Assembly: GCF_006088715.1 (NCBI RefSeq)
Contig: NZ_CP030771.1
Location: 6,529,501 to 6,593,500, forward strand
DNA: 64,000 bases
Reading direction: 5' to 3'
Source of the DNA: Streptomyces sp. YIM 121038
GTDB lineage: Bacteria > Actinomycetota > Actinomycetes > Streptomycetales > Streptomycetaceae
Made by a program: the position numbers and the translations under genes. This document shows, piece after piece, positions 1 to 7,818 of this stretch. How positions within the stretch are numbered: position 1 is the first letter of the stretch; each line of letters starts with the position of its first letter. Below the pieces are notes generated by a model. The model had not been told where the DNA came from, ran no database searches, and saw only the letters and a list, made by a program, of their open reading frames with translations.

Positions 1-585
1 GATCTCGCTCAGCGCCGCCGAGTAGACCAGCATCGAGAAGGCCGTGCCGCGCCACATGTTGGCGAACGACACCGCCAGGATCGGCAGGGTGAACAGCCAG
101 TTCTGGGACGGCAGATGGAGCACGTCGAGGACCGCGTTGAGGGTGCCGTCGCGGCGGAAGAAGGCGTACAGGAGGAAGCCCGCGACGACCTCGGGCAGCA
201 CCCACGCCGTGACGACGACGGCCCCCGTGACGGTGCGCACCGGCTTGGAGGCCCGCCGCATCAGGACGGCGAGCGCCAGGCCGAGCGTGTTCTGCCCGAG
301 GACCGAGGACAGGAACGTGAAGACGAGCGTCAGCCACACCGCGTTGAGGAAGTCCTCGTCGCCGAAGGCCGTGCGGAAGTTCTCGAAGCCGACGAAGCTC
401 TCGTGCGCCTGGCCGGTCAGCTGGAGGTCGGTGAAGGCGATGTACGCGCAGTAGCCGATGGGGCCCGCCAGGAACAGCGCCATCAGGACGACGGCGGGCG
501 AGACCGGCAGGGCACGGCCCAGCGAGCGGACGAGGCGCCGGCGGCGCGGCGGGGCCTCGCCCGGGGCCGTCGCCAGGGCCTTCAC
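1..585 (-). CDS. Carbohydrate ABC transporter permease, MalF type (partial)
   Basis: This is an inner-membrane permease subunit of a CUT1-type sugar importer. It works with the binding protein encoded just upstream. Reading on the minus strand from a GTG at 585, the 195 visible residues have a basic, Pro/Arg-rich N-terminus, then a first hydrophobic segment (about residues 30-50) followed by a periplasmic stretch containing FVGFENFRTAFGDEDFL, as in MalF/UgpA proteins. Several further membrane segments follow. The gene runs off the left edge, so the EAA loop and C-terminus are missing. The start codon overlaps the stop of the binding-protein gene (GTGA, 582-585), so the two are translationally coupled. 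The sugar substrate cannot be read from this fragment. Confidence 0.88.
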   Translation of the reverse strand, partial: MKALATAPGEAPPRRRRLVRSLGRALPVSPAVVLMALFLAGPIGYCAYIAFTDLQLTGQAHESFVGFENFRTAFGDEDFLNAVWLTLVFTFLSSVLGQNTLGLALAVLMRRASKPVRTVTGAVVVTAWVLPEVVAGFLLYAFFRRDGTLNAVLDVLHLPSQNWLFTLPILAVSFANMWRGTAFSMLVYSAALSEI

Positions 586-1940
586 CTCTCGATCACCTTG
601 CCGTCGGTGGCCGACCTGACCTCGTCGTCGTAGCCGCGCGCCGCGTCGTCCACGGAGCCGTCACCCGTGGTGACCTTCTCCATGGCCTCCTGCATCGCCG
701 TGGAGACCTTCGGGTACGCGGGGTAGGCGGGCCGGTAGTGGGTGACGGCGACCAGGTCGGTGAAGAACCGGATGCCGGGCTGCGCCTTCACGTACTCGGG
801 GTCCTTCGCGACGTCCTCGCGCACGGAGATGCCGGAGTTGGCGATGTACCACCGCTTCGCGTTCTCCTTCGTCTGCATCGTCTCGATGAACCGGAACGCC
901 AGCTCGGGGTTGTCCGCCTTCGCGGGGACGGCCCAGGTCCAGCCGCCGGACATGCTGACCTTGCCGGGCGCCTGACCTCCTTGCGTGGGCATGGCCGCGA
1001 GGCCCAGCTCCTTGGACCACTCGGGCCATTCGTGCCCGGAGCCCTTCAGCCAGTCCTGCGGCAGCCAGGAGCCGTCGAGGTTGATGGCGAGCTTGCCCTT
1101 GGGCAGGAACTCGCCGCGCACGCGCGTGGCCATGTTCGGGTCGAGCGCGTCCTCGACGTCCGGGCCGAGCTTCTCCTTGTACACGGTCTCGACGAACCTC
1201 AGGGCGTCCTTGAAGCCCTTGCTGCCCACGACCCACTTCTTGGCCTTCGGGTCGTACACCGGGTCCTTGCCCGTCCCGTACAGGAGCATCTCCAGGCCCT
1301 GCATGGAGGAGGTCTCGCCGCCGGGCTTGCCGGTGTACACGTTCAGCGGCACGACGCCGGGCACCTTGTCCTTGACGGTGCGGGCCGCGTCCAGGACCTC
1401 GTCCCAGTTCTTGGGCCGCCAGTCCTGCGGCAGGCCCGCCTTCTTGAAGACGTCCCTGCTGAACCACAGCCCGCGCGTGTCCGTCCCGTCCGGCACGCCG
1501 TACGTCTTGCCGTCCTCGGCCCGCGCGGCGGCCTTGGCCGTGTCGATGAACTTCGGCCACTCCTTCCACTTCTCCAGATACGGGTCGAGGGGTCTCAAGT
1601 ACCCGCTGGTGATGTCGGAGTTGATGAGGAAGGTGTCCTCGTAGACGAGGTCGGGCGCGGTCTTCGGGGAGCGCAGCATCTGCTGCACCTTCGTGTAGTA
1701 CTCGGCGTCCGGCGCCTTGATCGGCACCAGCTTCACCTTCTTGCCCGGATGCGCCTTCTCGAACTGCTTCTTCATGGCCTCCAGGTAGTCGTCCATCACC
1801 CGGATCTGGTTGTCCATGGACTGCTTGTACGACACCTTCACGGTGTCCGGGTCGTCACCGGAGCCGCCGCCGCACGCGGTGAGGGCACCGGCGGCGAGCG
1901 CGGTCGCGAGGAGGAGAGGAGCGGAAGCGGTGGGGCGCAC
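582..1940 (-). CDS. Extracellular sugar-binding lipoprotein (ABC transporter)
   Basis: This is a family-1 solute-binding lipoprotein of about 452 residues that captures a carbohydrate outside the membrane for the permease encoded next. A short signal peptide ends in the lipobox LTAC with the lipidated Cys near residue 23, followed by a Gly/Ser/Asp linker. The body has the usual SBP_bac_1 features: VSYKQSMDNQIRVMDDYLEA near the N-terminus, a DTFLINS segment, AINLDGSWLPQDW and a WTWAVPAKADNPELAFRFIE helix. I chose GTG at 1940 because an AGGAGG lies 8 bases upstream. A second GTG at 1946 is only 2 bases from it. The gene leads an operon with the permease and sits behind a LacI-like operator. The ligand is not predictable. 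Confidence 0.9.
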   Translation of the reverse strand: MRPTASAPLLLATALAAGALTACGGGSGDDPDTVKVSYKQSMDNQIRVMDDYLEAMKKQFEKAHPGKKVKLVPIKAPDAEYYTKVQQMLRSPKTAPDLVYEDTFLINSDITSGYLRPLDPYLEKWKEWPKFIDTAKAAARAEDGKTYGVPDGTDTRGLWFSRDVFKKAGLPQDWRPKNWDEVLDAARTVKDKVPGVVPLNVYTGKPGGETSSMQGLEMLLYGTGKDPVYDPKAKKWVVGSKGFKDALRFVETVYKEKLGPDVEDALDPNMATRVRGEFLPKGKLAINLDGSWLPQDWLKGSGHEWPEWSKELGLAAMPTQGGQAPGKVSMSGGWTWAVPAKADNPELAFRFIETMQTKENAKRWYIANSGISVREDVAKDPEYVKAQPGIRFFTDLVAVTHYRPAYPAYPKVSTAMQEAMEKVTTGDGSVDDAARGYDDEVRSATDGKVIER

Positions 1941-2004
1941 GGGCACGACCTCCTACGGTCCGGCGCGGCCGCACTGCCTGCCGCGCACGGCCGCCGCCCG
2001 GTGA

Positions 2005-2033
2005 ACGTAAGCGCTTGCTGGAAGCAAGGTCAA
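2005..2033 (-). promoter_or_regulatory. Sugar-operon promoter with LacI-family-like operator
   Basis: Reading toward the binding-protein gene, a TTGACC box (2033-2028) is followed after exactly 17 bases by TTACGT (2010-2005), a plausible sigma-70-type promoter. The spacer contains an inverted repeat CTTGCT-GGA-AGCAAG (2014-2028) and an AAGCGCTT palindrome (2009-2016). CTTGC-based palindromes are typical of LacI-family repressors controlling Streptomyces sugar uptake operons. The regulator gene is not visible here. Confidence 0.6.
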
Positions 2034-2068
2034 TGCCCTTGCAGGGGCGCGGCGGGCCTGCCGCGCGC

Positions 2069-2278
2069 TCAGCGGTGCAGCCGTGCCGGGAGGTCGTCCC
2101 ACTGCGGGCCGAGGCGGTAGTGGGAGGTGTGCACGCAGTCCGGGCACACGTACTGCGTGCACCAGCCGCCGCCCCGGCAGCGGACCTCGCCCACGGGTAT
2201 CGGGGCGGTGGTCCAGTGGCCGCAGACGCCGAGCACGCGGTCCGGGAGGGCGGGGAGAGCGGAAAGAGCAGTACGCAT
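2069..2278 (-). CDS. Small cysteine-rich protein of unknown function
   Basis: A 69-residue protein with no family I can name. Five cysteines (about residues 19, 34, 40, 45 and 48) include a CPDC pair and a GVCGHW segment, with several histidines nearby. This suggests a small metal-binding (zinc ribbon-like) fold, which is inference only. The ATG at 2278 follows a GAGGAG about 12 bases upstream, somewhat far. The gene lies downstream of the dicarboxylate symporter gene on the same strand but behind a strong hairpin, so it probably has partly independent expression. Codon use is normal for the organism. It could also be a conserved hypothetical of regulatory type. Confidence 0.55.
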   Translation of the reverse strand: MRTALSALPALPDRVLGVCGHWTTAPIPVGEVRCRGGGWCTQYVCPDCVHTSHYRLGPQWDDLPARLHR

Positions 2279-2308
2279 GAGGGTGGTCAGCTCCTCGGAA
2301 GTCGTATC

Positions 2309-2343
2309 GGCAGCCCCCGGGCCGCGGGGGTCCGGGGGCTGCC
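2309..2343 (-). terminator. Hairpin terminator after the symporter gene
   Basis: A perfect 12-bp stem, GGCAGCCCCCGG (2309-2320) with CCGGGGGCTGCC (2332-2343), has an 11-base loop. It lies 32 bases past the dctA-like stop codon and has no strong T-tract, as is common in Streptomyces. Confidence 0.65.
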
Positions 2344-2375
2344 GCACCTCACTTGGGGGGCACTGCCGCGAGGGC

Positions 2376-3815
2376 CTACGCCTTCACCGGCGCCTTCTCC
2401 AGCGGCACCTGCTCGGGCACGGCCTCCGCCGCCGGCGGCGCCCCGTGCTCGTCGTCCACGAGCGTCCGCTCGTCGAAGGGCAGCTTGCCGTCGAGGACGA
2501 GGGCGACCCGCTCCCGGTCGACCTCCTTGGTCCACGTACCGATGAGGAGCGTGGCCACCGCGTTGCCCGCGAAGTTGGTGAGGGCGCGGGCCTCGCTCAT
2601 GAAGCGGTCGACGCCGATGATGAGGCCGACGCCGTCGACGAGCCCCGGCTTGTGCGACTGGAGGCCGCTGGCCAGGACCGCGATGCCGGAGCCGGAGACG
2701 CCCGCGGCGCCCTTGGACGCGATCATCATGAACAGCAGGAGCGAGATCTGCTCCCCGATGCCCAGGGGCTGGTCCATCGCGTCGGCGATGAAGAGCGAGG
2801 CCATGGTCAGATAGATCATGGTGCCGTCGAGGTTGAAGGAGTAGCCGGTCGGCACGGTGATGCCGACGACGGGGCGGCTCACGCCCAGGTGTTCCATCTT
2901 CGCGATGAGCCGCGGCAGCGCGGACTCCGAGGACGACGTGGAGAGGATGAGCAGGAACTCCCGGCCCAGATACCTGAGCAGCTTGAAGAGGTTGACCCCG
3001 GTGACCAGGCGCAGCAGCGTGCCGAGCACGAGCACGATGAAGAGCGCGCAGGTCACATAGAAGCCGATCATGATGGTGGCCAGCGCCCTGAGCGCGTCCG
3101 TGCCGGTCTCGCCGATGACGGCGGCCATCGCGCCGAACGCGCCGACGGGCGCGGCCCACATGATCATGCCGAGGACGCGGAAGACCAGCTTCTGGATGTG
3201 CCCCACCCCGCGGAGGATCGGCTCGCCCGTGCTGCCCATGGCCTGGAGGGCGAAGCCGACGAGGAGCGCGACGAGCAGGGTCTGGAGGACCTCGCCCTGG
3301 GTGAAGGCGGAGACCATCGTCTTCGGGATGATGCCGAGCGCGAAGTCGACGAGGCCCTTGTCCGCCTCGTCGGCCGCGTCGTGGCCCGCGGCCTTGTCCG
3401 ACGAGGTCAGGTCCATGCCGGAGCCGGGGTGCAGGATGTTGCCCACGATCAGGCCGATGGCCAGGGCGACCACGGACATGGCGACGAAGTAGGCGAGCGC
3501 GAGCCCGCCGACCTTGCCGACCTTCGCGGCCTGGCGGACCGAGCCCACGCCGAGCACGATCGTGCAGAAGATGATCGGCGAGATCATCATCTTGATCAGG
3601 TTCACGAAGCCGGTGCCGAGGGGCTTGAGCTCCTTGGCGAAGTCCGGCGCGGCGAAGCCGACCGCGATGCCGATGAGCACGGCCGCGATGACGGCGATGT
3701 AGAGGTAGTGGGTGCGGTCCCGCTTCGCGCGGGGCGCGGGCGGGGTGCCCGTCCCCGCCGCGGGCGGTGCCGCTCCGGTCCCGGCGGCGCCCGCCGCCGT
3801 CCTGTCATCTGCCAC
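2376..3815 (-). CDS. dctA: C4-dicarboxylate/proton (sodium) symporter, DctA family
   Basis: A 479-residue secondary transporter of the dicarboxylate/amino acid:cation symporter family, expected to import succinate, fumarate or malate. After a Pro/Ala/Gly-rich cytosolic N-terminus of about 30 residues come eight or more hydrophobic segments. The family signatures are clear: IKMMISPIIFCTIVLGVG, then STSSSESALPRLI (the serine-rich re-entrant loop) and GYSFNLDGTMIYLTMASLFI (the NLDGT substrate/cation site). The C-terminal cytosolic tail is charged. The GTG at 3815 has AAGGAGG 5 bases upstream. The gene is divergent from a CitA/CitB-type sensor-regulator pair, the usual arrangement for dicarboxylate-inducible transport. 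Glutamate transport is the alternative, but the sensor context favours dicarboxylates. Confidence 0.9.
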   Translation of the reverse strand: MADDRTAAGAAGTGAAPPAAGTGTPPAPRAKRDRTHYLYIAVIAAVLIGIAVGFAAPDFAKELKPLGTGFVNLIKMMISPIIFCTIVLGVGSVRQAAKVGKVGGLALAYFVAMSVVALAIGLIVGNILHPGSGMDLTSSDKAAGHDAADEADKGLVDFALGIIPKTMVSAFTQGEVLQTLLVALLVGFALQAMGSTGEPILRGVGHIQKLVFRVLGMIMWAAPVGAFGAMAAVIGETGTDALRALATIMIGFYVTCALFIVLVLGTLLRLVTGVNLFKLLRYLGREFLLILSTSSSESALPRLIAKMEHLGVSRPVVGITVPTGYSFNLDGTMIYLTMASLFIADAMDQPLGIGEQISLLLFMMIASKGAAGVSGSGIAVLASGLQSHKPGLVDGVGLIIGVDRFMSEARALTNFAGNAVATLLIGTWTKEVDRERVALVLDGKLPFDERTLVDDEHGAPPAAEAVPEQVPLEKAPVKA

Positions 3816-4000
3816 GGTTGCCTCCTTGGGCGACTACGACCACTGTGTCCTCGCGAGTCGTGCGGCTCACGTCCTGGCGATTCCGGGTGACTATCTCCCG
3901 GGGTGTGAGGGCGGTCACCCTTGCGTTCATTGAGTTCGCGCCGCGGACCGCAGCCGGTGTTCCTTTAGGTCAGGCGCGTGCGGCGAGGCAGACTTGCACC

Positions 4001-5875
4001 ATGCCCCAGCCCTCCCGACCGCCCCGCCGACCGCGGGCTCCGCGCGCCCCGCGCAGCCTCGCCGGTCAGCTCTTCGCCATGCAGGTGGTCCTGGTGGCGG
4101 TGGTGGTCGCGGGCTGCGCCCTGTTCACGTACCTCAGCGACCGGCACCAGGCGGAGGAGGCGGCCCGGCGCCAGGCCACGGCGGCGGCGCGCGCGGTCGC
4201 GGACGCGCCGTCCGTGCGCGAGGCGATCCGCGGGGACGACCCGTCCCGCGCGCTCCAGCCGTACGCGTCGCGGGTCCAGCGGGACACCGGCGTCGCCTTC
4301 GTGACGATCATGGACCGGCGCGGCATCCGCTGGACCCACCCCGACCCGGCCCGCATCGGGCAGCGCTTCCTCGGCCACACGGCGGAGGCGCTGCGCGGGC
4401 AGACCTTCACGGAGACGTACACCGGCACCCTCGGGGCGTCCGTGCGCGTGGTCACGCCCGTCCACGACGGCGGCCGGATCGTCGGCCTGGTCAGCGCGGG
4501 CATCACCATCGACGAGATCACCGCGAAGGCGCGCGGCCAGCTCGTGGCGCTGCTCGGCGTCGCGGCCGCGGCCCTGGTGCTCGGCGCCGTCGGTACGTAC
4601 GTCATCAACGCGCGGCTGCGCCGCAGCACCCACGGGATGAACGCGGCCGAGCTGAGCCGCATGCACGACTACCACGAGGCCGCGCTGCACGCCGTGCGCG
4701 AGGGGCTGCTCATGCTCGACGGGCGGCGGCGCGTGGCGCTCATCAACGACGCCGCGCGCGAACTGCTCGGCGCGGACGAGGGCGTCGTCGGCGCCTACGT
4801 CACCGACCTGGGCCTGCCCGCGCCGCTCACCGGCGCGCTGCTCGACGCGGCGCCGCGCGTGGACGAGGTGCATCTGACGGCGGACCGCGTCCTCGTCGTG
4901 AACACCTCGCCGGTCTCCGGCGGCGACCGCAGGGGCACCGTGGTCACCCTCCGCGACCACACCGAACTCCAGGCCCTCACCGGCGAGCTGACCTCCGAGC
5001 GCGGCTTCACCCGCGCGCTGCGCTCCCAGGCCCACGAGGCCGCGAACCGGCTGCACACCGTGGTGTCCCTGATCGAACTGGGCCGCGCCGACGAGGCGGT
5101 GGAGTTCGCCACGGCCGAGCTCGAGCTGGCCCAGGCCCTCACCGACCAGGTCGTCGCGGCCGTCAACGAGCCGGTGCTCGCGGCGCTGCTCCTCGGCAAG
5201 GCGGCCCAGGCCAACGAGCGCGGCGTCGAGCTGGTCATCTCGGACGACACCAGCGTCGACGACGGCGAGCTGCCGCGCACGCCCGCCGCGCGCGACCTCG
5301 TCACCATCCTCGGCAACCTCATCGACAACGCCGTCGACGCGGCGCAGGGCTCCCCGTCCGCCCGCGTCACGGTGACCGTCCTCGCCCGCCCCGACACCCT
5401 GCTGCTCCGCGTCGCGGACACCGGCCCCGGCATCCCCGAGGCCCACCGCGAGGCCGTCTTCACCCGGGGCTGGTCCACCAAGTCGCCCGACGGCCGGGGC
5501 CTCGGCCTCTCCCTGGCCCACCAGGCGGCCACGCGCAACGGCGGGACGCTGACGGTGGCGGAGTCCCGCGCGGGCGGCGCGGAGTTCACGGCGACGCTCC
5601 CGCTCACCGCCCCACCGGGCCCTGCCGCCGAGCCGGACTCCGAAGCCGCGCCGGGCTCCGAAACCGGGGCGCACCCCGCCGCCCCACCGGGCTCCGAGGC
5701 CGGGGCACGCCCCGGAGTCGCGCAGGGCTCCGAAGCCGCGCCGGGCTTCGAAACCGGGGCGCACCCCGGAGCCGCGCAGGGCTCCGGAGCGGGGGCGCAC
5801 CCCGCCGCCGCGCCGCGCCCCGGAGCCTCTCCGAACTCCGAAGCCTCCGCGCGTCGAGAAGGGGCCCAGAGATGA
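4001..5875 (+). CDS. Sensor histidine kinase, CitA/DcuS type
   Basis: A 624-residue membrane sensor kinase. A basic N-terminus precedes TM1 (about 27-45). An extracytoplasmic PAS-like (sCache) ligand domain spans 46-180, and TM2 covers 181-203. A cytoplasmic PAS (about 220-320) comes next, then a SpoOB-type dimerisation helix with the phospho-acceptor in RSQAHEAANRLHT (H345). The HATPase domain has the N box NLIDNAVDAA, the G1 box DTGPGIP and the G2 box GRGLGLSL. Family members sense citrate or C4-dicarboxylates. The neighbouring dctA-like gene suggests the latter. After the ATPase domain comes an unusual tail of about 85 residues of Pro/Ala/Gly/Ser-rich repeats with no known role. ATG at 4001 was chosen because the upstream in-frame region is not protein-like. 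Confidence 0.9.
   Translation: MPQPSRPPRRPRAPRAPRSLAGQLFAMQVVLVAVVVAGCALFTYLSDRHQAEEAARRQATAAARAVADAPSVREAIRGDDPSRALQPYASRVQRDTGVAFVTIMDRRGIRWTHPDPARIGQRFLGHTAEALRGQTFTETYTGTLGASVRVVTPVHDGGRIVGLVSAGITIDEITAKARGQLVALLGVAAAALVLGAVGTYVINARLRRSTHGMNAAELSRMHDYHEAALHAVREGLLMLDGRRRVALINDAARELLGADEGVVGAYVTDLGLPAPLTGALLDAAPRVDEVHLTADRVLVVNTSPVSGGDRRGTVVTLRDHTELQALTGELTSERGFTRALRSQAHEAANRLHTVVSLIELGRADEAVEFATAELELAQALTDQVVAAVNEPVLAALLLGKAAQANERGVELVISDDTSVDDGELPRTPAARDLVTILGNLIDNAVDAAQGSPSARVTVTVLARPDTLLLRVADTGPGIPEAHREAVFTRGWSTKSPDGRGLGLSLAHQAATRNGGTLTVAESRAGGAEFTATLPLTAPPGPAAEPDSEAAPGSETGAHPAAPPGSEAGARPGVAQGSEAAPGFETGAHPGAAQGSGAGAHPAAAPRPGASPNSEASARREGAQR
5639..5767 (+). repeat. Direct repeat encoding the low-complexity kinase tail
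   Basis: A 39-bp unit at 5639-5677 recurs at 5729-5767 (period 90 bp) with a single base difference. It encodes the motif SEAAPGSETGAHP and the near copy SEAAPGFETGAHP. The block between them is a diverged version of the same unit. This suggests recent expansion by slippage or unequal crossing-over at the 3' end of the histidine kinase gene. Confidence 0.8.
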
Positions 5876-6567
5876 CCGAGCCCGCGCCCGCCCCCATCCG
5901 CGTCCTCGTCGTCGAGGACGACCCCGTCGCCGCCGACGCCCACGTCCTGTACGTCAACCGGGTACCGGGCTTCGAGGCCACCGCGACCGCCCACACCGCC
6001 GCCGAGGCGCGCCGCGCGCTCGACCGCGGGCCCGTCGACCTGATCCTCCTCGACCTGAACCTCCCCGACGGCCACGGCCTGTCCCTGGCCCGCAGTCTGC
6101 GCGCCGCCGGGCACAAGGCGGACGTCATCGCCGTCACCTCCGCCCGCGACCTGACCGTCGTCCGCGAAGGCGTCTCCCTCGGCGTCATCCAGTACGTCCT
6201 GAAGCCCTTCACCTTCGCCACCCTGCGCGACCGGCTCACGCGCTACGCCGAGTTCCGCAGCGCGGCGGGCGAGGCCACCGGGCAGGACGAGGTCGACCGG
6301 GCCCTCGCGACCCTGCGCGCCCCGGCGCCCGCCACCCTGCCCAAGGGCCTGAGCGGCCCCACCCTGGAGCGCGTCACCCGCACCCTGCGCGACGCCCCGC
6401 CCGAGGGCCTGACCGCCGCGACCGCCGCCGACCTCACGGGCCTGTCCCGCATCACGGCCCGCCGCTACCTGGAGCACCTGGTCGACACGGCCCGCGCGGC
6501 CCGCAACCCCCAGTACGGCCAGGTGGGCCGCCCGGAACTGGTCTACCGCTGGCTGCCGCCGTCCTGA
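5872..6567 (+). CDS. Response regulator, CitB/CitT (DcuR) type
   Basis: A 231-residue transcriptional response regulator partnering the upstream CitA-type kinase. The receiver domain covers about residues 9-125 and has the acidic pair D16/D17, the phospho-acceptor D61 in LILLDLNLP, T89 and K111 in VLKPF. The C-terminal part (about 150-230) holds a helix-turn-helix (TAADLTGLSRITARRYLEHL) as in the CitT/DcuR/CitB subfamily, ending in a GRPELVYRW segment typical of these proteins. The ATG overlaps the kinase stop (ATGA, 5872-5875). The likely target is the divergent dctA-like gene. Its last 25 bases overlap the 3' end of the convergent DUF397 gene. Confidence 0.92.
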   Translation: MTEPAPAPIRVLVVEDDPVAADAHVLYVNRVPGFEATATAHTAAEARRALDRGPVDLILLDLNLPDGHGLSLARSLRAAGHKADVIAVTSARDLTVVREGVSLGVIQYVLKPFTFATLRDRLTRYAEFRSAAGEATGQDEVDRALATLRAPAPATLPKGLSGPTLERVTRTLRDAPPEGLTAATAADLTGLSRITARRYLEHLVDTARAARNPQYGQVGRPELVYRWLPPS

Positions 6568-6788
6568 ACGACCCCCGCCACGAAGGCGGCCCAGGCAGGC
6601 CGCCCGAGCACCAGGGCGGGCCCTTCGGGGTCCTTGGAGTCACGTATGCCGACACCGCCGCCGACTTGGCCGGCGAGATCGGCGACCTCTATGCAGTTCT
6701 GACCTGTCCCGTCGCTGTACGACGACTTGAACCAGGCGTAATCGGGGGCGAGTTCAGTTGCTGTCAGGCGACGGGGCACGGGTTGCAT
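6543..6788 (-). CDS. DUF397 domain protein
   Basis: An 81-residue protein of the DUF397 family, small acidic proteins found almost only in actinobacteria next to WhiJ-like XRE regulators. The signature is visible: FKSSYSDGTGQNCIEVADL early in the domain, then VGIRDSKDPEGPALVLGRPAWAAFV. The ATG at 6788 lies inside the 3' end of the upstream XRE gene (35-base overlap), so translation is coupled and the two products probably act together. The 3' end overlaps the convergent response regulator by 25 bases. The molecular role of DUF397 is not firmly known. Proposals include modulating the partner DNA-binding protein. Confidence 0.88.
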   Translation of the reverse strand: MQPVPRRLTATELAPDYAWFKSSYSDGTGQNCIEVADLAGQVGGGVGIRDSKDPEGPALVLGRPAWAAFVAGVVQDGGSQR

Positions 6789-7641
6789 CCCTTTCGAGTT
6801 GGCGCAGGAAATGGGGGGTGTCCTCGGGCGGCAGAGCTGAAGCTGCCATGGCGTCGAACCGTCGGATGAAGCGGTCGACTTCACGGCGCTTGTCCGATGT
6901 GTGGGTCGCTCCCCAGGCACTGTCGATCTGGACCCGCGCCGGTAGCTGGTCGCCGAGGTCGAGGATGGCGAAGTCGTTGGTGGAGCGGTAGCCCTTCCGG
7001 AACGGGAGCACTTGGATCGTGATGTGTTCCCAGGACGACATGTGCACCAGCTTCTCGTACTGTTCGCCCATGACGTCGGCTCCTCCGACCGGGTAGCGCA
7101 GAGCGGCCTCCCCGAGGATCACGCGGAGCTTGACCGGGTCCTCTCGGGTGAGTACCTCTTGGCGCCTCATCCGTACTTCCAGGCTAGTGCGGACGAACTC
7201 CGAGGTCGTCTCCTCGACGGGCTTGTGGAGCTCGAGCAGGGTCTGTGCGTAGCGCTTCGTCTGGAGCAGCCCGTAGACAAGCGTCGGGTGGTACGCGCGC
7301 ATGCCGCGGGCTTCGGGTTCCAGGCCGACGAAGCCGGGCAGTCCGGCGGGCATGAGACCGCGGAACTGCGTCAGCCAGTCCTGGCGTCCTGACTCCCGGT
7401 TGAGGTTGACCAGGGACTCGACGACGTCCTCGTCGTGGACGCCGCACTTGGTGAGCAGCTTGCGCAGATCGCCTACGTTGCGGAAGTTCAGGTCACCGTT
7501 CTCGATGCGAAGCAGCGAGGCCTCCGAGATCCGCAGCCCTTGCACCGCTTGCTTCCGTGTGAGCTGAGCGCTCTCCCGCAACTGCCTCAGCTGAAGGCCG
7601 AGTTCCAGCCTCTGGCCGGTGCGCCCGCGTTTGGCTGCCAT
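6754..7641 (-). CDS. WhiJ-like XRE-family regulator with DUF5753
   Basis: A 295-residue DNA-binding protein. An N-terminal helix-turn-helix of the Cro/C1 type (about residues 14-70; LRQLRESAQLTRKQAVQGL, ISEASLLRIENG) is followed by a DUF5753 domain (about 95-285) with the recognisable GFVGLEPEARGMRAYHPTLV, YGLLQTKRYA, LGEAALRYPVGG and ITIQVLPF segments. Such proteins (WhiJ/AbaA-associated group) influence development and antibiotic production in Streptomyces. I chose ATG 7641, preceded by GGTGG, since the in-frame region further upstream is not protein-like. The gene forms an overlapping pair with DUF397 and is divergent from an RsbW-like ATPase gene, completing the typical three-gene set. 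It is somewhat lower in GC than its neighbours. Confidence 0.9.
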   Translation of the reverse strand: MAAKRGRTGQRLELGLQLRQLRESAQLTRKQAVQGLRISEASLLRIENGDLNFRNVGDLRKLLTKCGVHDEDVVESLVNLNRESGRQDWLTQFRGLMPAGLPGFVGLEPEARGMRAYHPTLVYGLLQTKRYAQTLLELHKPVEETTSEFVRTSLEVRMRRQEVLTREDPVKLRVILGEAALRYPVGGADVMGEQYEKLVHMSSWEHITIQVLPFRKGYRSTNDFAILDLGDQLPARVQIDSAWGATHTSDKRREVDRFIRRFDAMAASALPPEDTPHFLRQLERDATRAPSPDSN

Positions 7642-7818
7642 GTGCACCACCTGTGGTCTCTTGTGCGTGTCACCTGGAATTGCATCCGGAGTGTGACAGC
7701 TCGTGTACGGGTGCCGCAGGCAGTTGTGCACATTCACGCATAGTCCAATTTCCAACCTCTCTGAAATTTCAGCGAAGTTCGATTGAAGTCGAACGCAGGA
7801 GGTCGGGACCGTAGCTCC

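Noticed and set aside
2127..3890. Long plus-strand frame opposite the dicarboxylate symporter
   Set aside because: It is a compositional shadow with His/Asp/Glu/Arg-rich, motif-free sequence. The minus-strand frame encodes a clear transporter.
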